Assembly: GCA_035271065.1 (NCBI GenBank)
Contig: DATESB010000061.1
Span: 1 to 16,859 of the forward strand
Source: JAAYYM01 sp035271065
Lineage (GTDB): Bacteria > Bacillota > Clostridia > Lachnospirales > Lachnospiraceae
DNA length: 16,859 bases
Direction: 5' to 3'
Shown here one piece after another: positions 8,281-14,285 of the stretch. Position 1 is the stretch's first letter. Every line of letters begins with the position of its first letter. The notes under the pieces were generated by a model. That model ran no database searches and was not told the origin of the DNA. It worked only from the letters and a program-made list of their open reading frames with translations. The translations under genes and the position numbers were made by a program.

Positions 8281-9564
8281 TTATACGATTAAAGATTTTA
8301 AATCACGATAGAAGTCCGGATAAGAAATCTTGACACATTCACTGCCGATGATTTCTGTTGTACCCTCTGCGCCAAGTGCGGCAATTGCAAAGGACATGGC
8401 AATGCGGTGGTCTAACCGTGAGCCGATTACTGCGCCGGTAACAGGCTTTCCACCGTTGATAATCATACCGTCTTCTGTTGCGGTGATATCAACACCCATA
8501 GAAGACAGATTATCAACCATGGCTTCCAAACGGTCAGATTCTTTGACTCTGAGTTCCGATGCATCACTGATGACTGTCTGCCCTTTGGCATATGCAGCGA
8601 GAACTGCAATAATCGGCAATTCATCAATCAAAGAGGGTACAATGGAACCTTTTATGGTGGTGCCGTGAAGTGATGAAGACCTTACCAGAATATCGGCAAA
8701 GGGTTCACCGTCAAAACGTTCATTTAAGATTGAAATATCACCACCCATATCCTTGACAACGGTCAGGATGCCCGCACGTGTCGGATTGATGCCGACATCT
8801 TTGATTAAAATCTCTGAGTTAGGTACAATGAGGGCTGCAGCAATGAAATAAGCAGCAGAAGAGATGTCGCCCGGCACAAATAACTTTTGCCCGACAAGTG
8901 TAGGTTCCGGACAAACAGTAATCATATTTTCTGCCATATAGATTTCACCACCGAAATAATCAATCATCAATTCTGAATGATTGCGGGAAATTGTTTTCTC
9001 AAGGACGGAAGTTTTACCGTCCGCATAGAGTCCTGCCAAAAGAACTGCAGACTTAACCTGTGCGGATCCATAAGGATTGTCATATTGAATGCCGGTCAGC
9101 TGTCTGCCGCGAATACGAAGCGGAGCACAGCAATTTTCCAGAATACTTGCAATGTCACCACCCATTCTCGTGAGAGGTTCGATAATTCTTTTCATGGGAC
9201 GACGCTGCAGAGAACCGTCACCGGTCAATTCTGTATCAAATTCCTGACCGACCAAAATGCCGGACAGAAGACGCATTGTGGTTCCACTGTTGCCTACGTC
9301 CAAAGTAGTAGCCGGAGCATTCAGACCATGCAAACCAACACCGTGTACGGTAACAAGATCGGAACCATCATCGGACGCATCTATCTGAACCCCCATTTTT
9401 TGAAAACAATCTATGGTAGAGAAGCAATCTTCTCCATATAAAAAATTCTGTATTTCAGTTTTACCTTTGGCAAGTGCACCAAACATTACGGCTCTGTGTG
9501 AAATAGATTTGTCGCCCGGAACTTTGAGTTCTCCACGCAGACCGGATGCTTTTTTAAATATCAT
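8281..9564 (-). CDS. aroA: 3-phosphoshikimate 1-carboxyvinyltransferase (EPSP synthase), class II type
   Basis: The product is 427 residues, normal for the family. It joins shikimate 3-phosphate and phosphoenolpyruvate to give EPSP, the sixth shikimate-pathway step. Motifs in order: VPGDKSISHR (15-24, Lys19), DVGNSGTTMRLLSG (89-102), RRPMKRIIEPLTRMGG (121-136), SAQVK (167-171), RNHSE (194-198), NPTR (260-263), the catalytic Asp315 in DELP, KESDRLE (341-347) and DHRIAM (385-390). The GDKS, SAQVK, RNHSE and NPTR set matches the four patterns used to define class II, generally glyphosate-tolerant, EPSP synthases. The start follows GAAAGGA at suitable spacing. It is the last gene of the aroF-tyrA-aroA operon, 28 bases after tyrA, and has no visible terminator before the convergent eno gene. 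Confidence 0.96.
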   Translation of the reverse strand: MIFKKASGLRGELKVPGDKSISHRAVMFGALAKGKTEIQNFLYGEDCFSTIDCFQKMGVQIDASDDGSDLVTVHGVGLHGLNAPATTLDVGNSGTTMRLLSGILVGQEFDTELTGDGSLQRRPMKRIIEPLTRMGGDIASILENCCAPLRIRGRQLTGIQYDNPYGSAQVKSAVLLAGLYADGKTSVLEKTISRNHSELMIDYFGGEIYMAENMITVCPEPTLVGQKLFVPGDISSAAYFIAAALIVPNSEILIKDVGINPTRAGILTVVKDMGGDISILNERFDGEPFADILVRSSSLHGTTIKGSIVPSLIDELPIIAVLAAYAKGQTVISDASELRVKESDRLEAMVDNLSSMGVDITATEDGMIINGGKPVTGAVIGSRLDHRIAMSFAIAALGAEGTTEIIGSECVKISYPDFYRDLKSLIV

Positions 9565-9592
9565 GATAAATTCCTTTCTGAACTAAAACTAA

Positions 9593-10699
9593 TTATTTTC
9601 TCCCATGAATACTATAGCCGTGTGAGGGCAAAATGTAAAGAGCCTGTTGAAAAGATGTTTCATCATAAAATTCTATTTTAAGTGCTCCTTCATCAAATTC
9701 ACGGTTGTGAATAATGCCGATATTCTTAATGCTGATAGAATGTTTGGCAAGTAATGTGGCAATTTTGGCAATGATACCGGTTTCATCCGGAATATCGCAA
9801 TACAGTACATATGCTTTTTTGATAGGACCAAAGGCAGCATCCGGCATAGAGTCACGATAATCCTTTGCCTGTTCAAATAACTGATATAACTTTGCAGCAT
9901 CACGGTTTTTGATATCTGCACAAATAGAAGATAGCAGATTGATATATGCAGAGAGCAAGGATGCAATCTGTTCCGCATTGGAAAGACAGATGTCCTGCCA
10001 CATTTGCGGAGAAGACGAAGCAATTCGTGTGATGTCCTTAAAACCGCCTGCTGCAAGCGTACGCATTAATTCATCCGCAGAGTCTGCAGAATGTACATAA
10101 TCAACAAGAGCAGCAGCAATGATATGCGGCAGATGACTAATCCCTGCGGTAGCATAATCATGAGTTGTGGCATCTAGGATAAACGGGATTGCACCAATCG
10201 CACTTACAAAGGTTTTCAGCCTCTCAATGGCATCTGCGGAACTTTCCGGTGCAGGTGTCAAAATGTAATAGGCATTCTCAAAGAGTCTGGCGTTTGCATT
10301 GCGATAGCCGGACTTCTCAGAGCCAGTCATCGGATGACCACCAACAAAATAAGCAGACAATCCGTATTGCGCAATTGCTTGGTGAATATCACCTTTTACA
10401 CTTCCAACATCAGTCAGAATACAATCTTCCTTCAAAAACGGTTTCAGTTGTCCAAGATAAGAAGCATTGCTGATGACGGGAGCACACAAAAAAATACAGT
10501 CACATTCGGAAAAGGTGCTGTCAATGGTAACACATGCAATATCAACGCTTCCTTCTGCCTGTGCAACAAGAAGTGTATTAATATCTACGTCATAAGCCAC
10601 TATTTTAGTGGCAGGATTGTTCTTTTTGGCTGCCTTGGCGATGGAGCCACCAATGAGACCAAGACCTATAAATCCTATATTTTGAAGACTCATTGTCAT
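9593..10699 (-). CDS. tyrA: Prephenate dehydrogenase with C-terminal ACT domain
   Basis: The product from the start I favour is 368 residues. It oxidatively decarboxylates prephenate to 4-hydroxyphenylpyruvate for tyrosine synthesis, using NAD. The Rossmann glycine motif GLGLIGGS is at about 12-19, followed by VGGHPMTGSEKSGY (119-132), SHLPH (188-192) and GGFKDITRIASSSPQMW (218-234), the usual helical dimerisation part. An ACT domain fills about 296-368 (YCDIPDETGIIAKIATLL), suggesting feedback control by an aromatic amino acid, probably tyrosine. The frame opens five codons earlier, at 10714, but GAAAGGA lies inside those codons and is well spaced for the ATG at 10699, and a perfect stem-loop ends two bases before 10714. 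Middle gene of aroF-tyrA-aroA. No chorismate mutase domain is fused. Confidence 0.93.
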   Translation of the reverse strand: MTMSLQNIGFIGLGLIGGSIAKAAKKNNPATKIVAYDVDINTLLVAQAEGSVDIACVTIDSTFSECDCIFLCAPVISNASYLGQLKPFLKEDCILTDVGSVKGDIHQAIAQYGLSAYFVGGHPMTGSEKSGYRNANARLFENAYYILTPAPESSADAIERLKTFVSAIGAIPFILDATTHDYATAGISHLPHIIAAALVDYVHSADSADELMRTLAAGGFKDITRIASSSPQMWQDICLSNAEQIASLLSAYINLLSSICADIKNRDAAKLYQLFEQAKDYRDSMPDAAFGPIKKAYVLYCDIPDETGIIAKIATLLAKHSISIKNIGIIHNREFDEGALKIEFYDETSFQQALYILPSHGYSIHGRK

Positions 10700-10716
10700 G
10701 TTATTCCTTTCCATAT

Positions 10717-10746
10717 GAAAACAGACATCTATAGTAGTCTGTTTTC
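10717..10746 (-). promoter_or_regulatory. Perfect intercistronic stem-loop between aroF and tyrA
   Basis: GAAAACAGAC (10717-10726) and GTCTGTTTTC (10737-10746) are exact reverse complements with a 10-base loop. In the transcribed minus-strand direction the first arm contains the aroF stop codon and the second ends two bases before an unused in-frame ATG of tyrA. It is AU-rich at the base and lacks a T run, so it resembles an RNA processing, stabilising or partial-termination element more than a full terminator. Ribosomes finishing aroF would melt it. Confidence 0.6.
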
Positions 10747-11758
10747 AGAAACTACGCCCCATTAATTTGCAGAAGGGTTTTATCTCTTCACACAGGGTAT
10801 CAAATTGGGCAAATGTCAGAGATTGAGGACCGTCTGAAAGCGCATTTGCAGGATCATTGTGTACCTCAATCATTAAGCCGTCAGCACCAACTGCAATTGC
10901 TGATTTAGCAAGCGGTGAAACATAGGCACGTACCCCTGTGGCATGAGAAGGGTCTACAATTACGGGTAAATGAGTCTTGGATTTCAGTACAGGTACTGCG
11001 CTGATGTCCAATGTGTTTCTGGTTGCAGTTTCAAAGGTACGAATGCCACGCTCACAGAGTACAACATTAGGATTTCCTTCCGCAATAATATATTCAGCTG
11101 CATTCAACCATTCATCGATTGTAGCAGACAGACCGCGTTTCAACAAAACCGGAAGTCCTGACTTGCCGGCTTCCTTTAATAAGAAAAAGTTTTGCATATT
11201 ACGTGCACCAATCTGTATCATATCAACATATTTCACAGCAGCATTAATGGCATCAAGACTAACAACCTCACATATAGTGGCAAGACCGGTTTCTTTGCCG
11301 GCTTCCTGCATATATCGAAGTCCCTCTTCTTCAAGACCCTGAAAAGCATATGGCGAGGTGCGCGGTTTATAGGCACCACCACGTACAATTGTGGCACCGG
11401 CTTTCTTAACTTCGCGAGCAATGGTCATCAACTGTTCTTCGGTTTCCACAGCACACGGACCGGCCATGATAGTTAACGTACCGGGACCAATGGATGTATT
11501 ACCAACCTTGACAGCAGTTGGTTCCGGATGAAATTTCTTATTTGATAATTTATAACTTTCCGTAACAGGTACAATTTTATCAACACCTTCAAAAATCTCA
11601 AGGTTATCATAGACAAGTTTTGATTTATCGCCCACAACACCGATAATTGTTACTTCTTTACCTTGTGAGAGATGTGTTTCAAGGCCTTTTCTTTGTATGG
11701 TGTTGACGACTTGGCTGATGTTTTCGGAAGTAGCTCCCGCTTTCATTACAATAATCAT
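10745..11758 (-). CDS. aroF: 3-deoxy-7-phosphoheptulonate (DAHP) synthase, single-polypeptide type with N-terminal regulatory domain
   Basis: The product is 337 residues. It condenses phosphoenolpyruvate with erythrose 4-phosphate, the first committed step to chorismate. Residues 1-70 form the small ferredoxin-like (ACT-like) regulatory domain known from Thermotoga-type enzymes, which gives feedback inhibition by tyrosine or phenylalanine. Residues about 75-337 are the barrel: MAGPCAVE (98-105, metal ligand Cys102), RGGAYKPRTSPYAFQG (126-141), QIGARNMQNFFLLKE (182-196), LLKRGLSAT (205-213), CERGIRTFE (235-243), VDPSHATG (268-275, His272), MIEVHNDP (296-303, Glu298) and SDGPQSL (308-314, Asp309). 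ATG 11758 follows GAGAGGA with eight bases between. It is the first gene of the aroF-tyrA-aroA operon and lies directly behind a near-consensus promoter. Confidence 0.96.
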   Translation of the reverse strand: MIIVMKAGATSENISQVVNTIQRKGLETHLSQGKEVTIIGVVGDKSKLVYDNLEIFEGVDKIVPVTESYKLSNKKFHPEPTAVKVGNTSIGPGTLTIMAGPCAVETEEQLMTIAREVKKAGATIVRGGAYKPRTSPYAFQGLEEEGLRYMQEAGKETGLATICEVVSLDAINAAVKYVDMIQIGARNMQNFFLLKEAGKSGLPVLLKRGLSATIDEWLNAAEYIIAEGNPNVVLCERGIRTFETATRNTLDISAVPVLKSKTHLPVIVDPSHATGVRAYVSPLAKSAIAVGADGLMIEVHNDPANALSDGPQSLTFAQFDTLCEEIKPFCKLMGRSF

Positions 11759-11813
11759 GACGTTAGTCCTCTCTTAATTAAAAATAAATACTCATGTATC
11801 AATGTCTAGACTC

Positions 11814-11842
11814 ATTTTAGCCATTCAAACATCAAATGTCAA
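11814..11842 (-). promoter_or_regulatory. Promoter of the aroF-tyrA-aroA operon
   Basis: On the minus strand a perfect TTGACA (plus positions 11837-11842) and TAAAAT (11814-11819, 5 of 6) are spaced by exactly 17 bases. Transcription would begin near 11807, giving a leader of about 49 bases, which is too short for a T-box or other large riboswitch. Control is therefore likely by DNA-binding repressor, or by feedback on the enzymes. Confidence 0.82.
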
Positions 11843-11870
11843 CACTTTAATACTTAAAAGTGCAACACTT
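11840..11870. repeat. Direct repeat pair and dyad overlapping and flanking the aroF -35 box, possible operator
   Basis: CAACACTT occurs at 11840-11847 and again at 11863-11870, a 23-base spacing (AAGTGTTG on the aroF coding strand). The first copy overlaps the aroF -35 box. Between them lies a dyad with arms CACTTT (11843-11848) and AAAGTG (11857-11862). The placement over and just upstream of a promoter fits a regulator-binding site. I cannot name the regulator. Confidence 0.4.
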
Positions 11871-11879
11871 CAACGCGGT

Positions 11880-11941
11880 AAACGAGAGAATATGAATTTA
11901 TTGTTAAATATGTATAATTCCCTTGCTTTTTACTCTCGTTT
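11880..11941. repeat. Widely spaced 9-base inverted repeat in the divergent control region
   Basis: AAACGAGAG (11880-11888) and CTCTCGTTT (11933-11941) are exact reverse complements with 44 bases between. Arm centres are 53 bases apart, close to five helical turns, and the right arm falls inside the spacer of the promoter proposed for the EF-G paralogue. The enclosed DNA is very AT-rich and holds an isolated TATAAT. As RNA it would form a weak hairpin before a T run; as DNA it could be a pair of operator half-sites. Confidence 0.4.
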
Positions 11942-11951
11942 TTATTACAAT
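11923..11951 (+). promoter_or_regulatory. Likely promoter of the EF-G paralogue gene
   Basis: TTGCTT at 11923-11928 (3 of 6) and TACAAT at 11946-11951 (5 of 6) are separated by 17 bases. Transcription would start near 11958 and give a leader of about 70 bases. The -35 box is poor, so an activator or an alternative start is possible. The gene has no neighbour upstream on this strand, so a promoter must lie somewhere in this region. Confidence 0.45.
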
Positions 11952-11967
11952 ATCCACATGGGTGTGT

Positions 11968-11994
11968 TGCCGTAACGAATACCATTCGGTGGCA
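11968..11994 (+). promoter_or_regulatory. Leader hairpin before the EF-G paralogue gene
   Basis: TGCC (11968-11971) pairs with GGCA (11991-11994), and inside it CGAAT (11976-11980) pairs with ATTCG (11984-11988) around an ACC triloop, leaving a small internal loop (GTAA opposite GT). It lies in the predicted untranslated leader, about 20 bases before the ribosome site GGAGG at 12014-12018. There is no T run behind it. A role in mRNA stability or translational control is possible but unproven. Confidence 0.35.
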
Positions 11995-12027
11995 TAAAAA
12001 CAAAAAATAAATTGGAGGAACTGAAGC

Positions 12028-14121
12028 ATGAATGTTTACACAACTGACAAGATTCGTAATGTGGTGCTCTTAGGTCATGGAGGCGCCGGCAAGACTAGTT
12101 TGGTAGAGGCAATGGCATATCTTTCAGGGATTACGAACCGTATGGGCAAGATTACGGACGGTAACACAATCAGTGATTATGATAAAGAGGAACAGAAAAG
12201 ACAATTCTCTATCGGTACATCTATAGTTCCAATCGAATGGGAAGGCACAAAAATCAATGTGTTGGACACACCGGGTTATTTTGATTTTGTAGGAGAAGTA
12301 GAAGAAGCAGTTGGCGCAGCAGCAGGTGCTATTATTGTTGTATCCGGCAAGGCAGGTATCGAAGTCGGAACTGAGAAGGCATGGGAACTCTGCGAGAAGT
12401 ATAAATTACCAAGAATGTTCTTTGTTACGGATATGGATGTAGACAATGCAAGTTATCGTCAGGTAGTAGAAGACTTAACTGCAAGATACGGCAAGCGTAT
12501 TGCTCCGTTCCACCTTCCAATCAGAGAAAACGAGAAGTTTGTAGGCTATGTCAATGTAGTCAGCGAAACAGGTAACAGATGGACTGATAAGGGCCAGGTT
12601 GTAACTTGTGATATTCCTGATTATTCAGAGCCTAATCTGCAGATATGCCGTGATACATTGATGGAAGCAGTAGCAGAGACAAGTGAAGATTTCATGGAAC
12701 GCTATTTCGGTGGAGAGACTTTTTCAGAAAATGAAATTCGTTCAGCACTGCGTGTCAGCGTTATGGATGGCAGTATTGTCCCGGTATCCATGGGTTCAAG
12801 CGTGCTCTGCCAGGGTATGTTTACATTGATTGATGATATCATTAAGTATTTCCCGAGTCCTGATATGAGAGAAATTGCAGGTATTAATTTAAAGACCAAC
12901 GAAATATTCCAGGCAAATTACGATTTCTCAAAACCGAAGTCAGCTTACATCTGGAAGACAATCGTGGATCCGTTCATTGGTAAGTATTCATTGATTAAAG
13001 TATGTTCAGGCGTTCTGAAATCAGATGATACTTTATTCAATCAGGATAAAGATGTAGAAGAAAGAATCTCAAAACTGTATGTATTGCAGGGAAATAAGCC
13101 GATTGAAGTAAAGGAACTTCATGCAGGTGATATTGGTGCTATTCCGAAGTTAACTGCAGCAAGAACCGGTGATACATTATCCACAAAGGCTAATCCGATT
13201 AAATACGGTATGACAGAAATCAGTAAGCCCTATACATGTATGCGTTACAAAGCAAAGAATAAAGCCGATATTGATAAGATTTCAGGTGCTCTTTCCAAGA
13301 TGATGAATGAAGACCTGACACTTAAGAATGTAAATGACGGCGAGAACAGACAGACACTTTTGTATGGTATGGGCGACCAGCATCTTGAGGTTGTTGCAAG
13401 TAAACTTCAGAATGTCTATAAAGTTGAAATTGAATTGACGGAGCCTAAGGTGGCATTTAGAGAGACCATTAAGAAGAGTTCCGACGTAGAGTCCAAGTAT
13501 AAGAAACAATCAGGCGGACATGGACAATACGGACATGTTAAGATGAAATTTGAACCGCTTGGAACAATGGATAAAGCATACGAATTTGAACAAATCGTAG
13601 TGGGCGGAGCGGTTCCGAAGAACTTCTTCCCGGCTGTTGAAAAAGGCTTGGCAGAATCAGTTTTGAAGGGGCCTGTAGCAGCATATCCGGTTGTTGGCGT
13701 TAAGGCAATTTTATATGATGGATCCTATCATCCCGTTGACTCGTCAGAGCAGGCATTTAAGATGGCAACCATTCAGGCATTCAAGAAAGGCTTTATGGAA
13801 GCAGGTCCGGTTCTCTTAGAGCCGATTGCATCCTTGAAGGTTACCGTACCTGACAATTACACCGGTGATGTTATGGGTGATCTTAATAAACGCCGCGGAC
13901 GTGTGCTTGGCATGAACCCAATCGGAGACGGCAAGCAGGTAATCGAAGCAGATATTCCGATGACAGGAATGCACGGATATTGCACAGACCTTCGCTCCAT
14001 GACCGGCGGACGCGGAAGTTACGAATATGAATTTGCTCGCTATGAGCAAGCGCCTTCAGACGTACAGGAGAAGGAAATTGCGGCAAGAGCATCTAAGTTA
14101 GAAGATAATACAGAATCATAA
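12028..14121 (+). CDS. fusA2: EF-G paralogue (EF-G2-like translation factor) with altered GTPase motifs
   Basis: The product is 697 residues with the full five-domain EF-G layout. Domain IV looks functional: SGGHGQYGH (495-503) and DGSYHPVDSSE (564-574), where His568 matches the tip histidine of canonical EF-G that contacts tRNA in the decoding centre. Domain V ends with TDLRSMTGGRGSYEYEFARYEQ. The GTPase domain departs from canonical EF-G: P-loop GHGGAGKT (16-23) for AHxDAGKT; RQFSI (58-62) where EF-G has RGITI; DTPGY (80-84) where EF-G has DTPGH, so the catalytic histidine is tyrosine; and TDMD (134-137) for the guanine-binding NKMD. These traits place it in the EF-G-like paralogue group and not the str-operon fusA. 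It stands alone, with its own control region and a terminator. ATG 12028 follows GGAGG. Confidence 0.88.
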   Translation: MNVYTTDKIRNVVLLGHGGAGKTSLVEAMAYLSGITNRMGKITDGNTISDYDKEEQKRQFSIGTSIVPIEWEGTKINVLDTPGYFDFVGEVEEAVGAAAGAIIVVSGKAGIEVGTEKAWELCEKYKLPRMFFVTDMDVDNASYRQVVEDLTARYGKRIAPFHLPIRENEKFVGYVNVVSETGNRWTDKGQVVTCDIPDYSEPNLQICRDTLMEAVAETSEDFMERYFGGETFSENEIRSALRVSVMDGSIVPVSMGSSVLCQGMFTLIDDIIKYFPSPDMREIAGINLKTNEIFQANYDFSKPKSAYIWKTIVDPFIGKYSLIKVCSGVLKSDDTLFNQDKDVEERISKLYVLQGNKPIEVKELHAGDIGAIPKLTAARTGDTLSTKANPIKYGMTEISKPYTCMRYKAKNKADIDKISGALSKMMNEDLTLKNVNDGENRQTLLYGMGDQHLEVVASKLQNVYKVEIELTEPKVAFRETIKKSSDVESKYKKQSGGHGQYGHVKMKFEPLGTMDKAYEFEQIVVGGAVPKNFFPAVEKGLAESVLKGPVAAYPVVGVKAILYDGSYHPVDSSEQAFKMATIQAFKKGFMEAGPVLLEPIASLKVTVPDNYTGDVMGDLNKRRGRVLGMNPIGDGKQVIEADIPMTGMHGYCTDLRSMTGGRGSYEYEFARYEQAPSDVQEKEIAARASKLEDNTES

Positions 14122-14123
14122 AA

Positions 14124-14140
14124 GCATTTATATGAAATGC
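14124..14140 (+). repeat. Small hairpin directly after the EF-G paralogue stop codon
   Basis: GCATTT (14124-14129) and AAATGC (14135-14140) pair around a five-base loop, beginning three bases after the stop codon. It abuts the larger terminator stem that follows and probably shapes the transcript's 3' end with it. Confidence 0.45.
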
Positions 14141-14143
14141 AGC

Positions 14144-14184
14144 AGGGCATGGGACCATATCAAAATCCCATGCTCTTTGTGTTT
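14144..14184 (+). terminator. Rho-independent terminator of the EF-G paralogue transcript
   Basis: AGGGCATGGGA (14144-14154) pairs with TCCCATGCTCT (14166-14176), 11 base pairs with one G-T wobble, over an 11-base loop. A T-rich run with two G interruptions follows (14176-14184). It isolates this gene from leuS. Confidence 0.85.
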
Positions 14185-14214
14185 TCAAAAATGTTGAAAA
14201 TCCTTGTGTTTTCC

Positions 14215-14243
14215 TTGACAAAAGCAGAATATATGAGTAGAAT
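14215..14243 (+). promoter_or_regulatory. Promoter of leuS
   Basis: A perfect TTGACA (14215-14220) and TAGAAT (14238-14243, 5 of 6) are spaced by 17 bases. Transcription would start near 14250, so the leader is only about 36 bases, including GGAGG at 14273-14277. A T-box leader cannot fit. Just upstream, TTGTGTTTTC occurs twice (14177-14186 and 14204-14213) around an AT-rich dyad (TTTTCAA 14182-14188, TTGAAAA 14194-14200). Confidence 0.82.
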
Positions 14244-14285
14244 TTTAAGACATAGGTGTTTTATACGAAACTGGAGGAATGAACA

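Noticed and set aside
8977..9441. 154-codon plus-strand frame antisense to aroA
   Set aside because: It is the opposite-strand shadow of a fully conserved EPSP synthase gene and has no supporting start signal.
10700..10714. ATG at 10714 as the tyrA start
   Set aside because: It sits two bases from a perfect stem-loop without a ribosome site; GAAAGGA inside those codons points to the ATG at 10699. It remains possible.
11901..11918. TTGTTA and TATAAT as a promoter for the EF-G paralogue
   Set aside because: The boxes are only six bases apart and no -35 box lies at 16-18 bases from this TATAAT; TTGCTT with TACAAT downstream is better spaced.
11954..11967. CACA/TGTG mini-hairpin near the proposed start of the EF-G paralogue transcript
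   Set aside because: Four base pairs with a four-base loop are too little to separate from chance.
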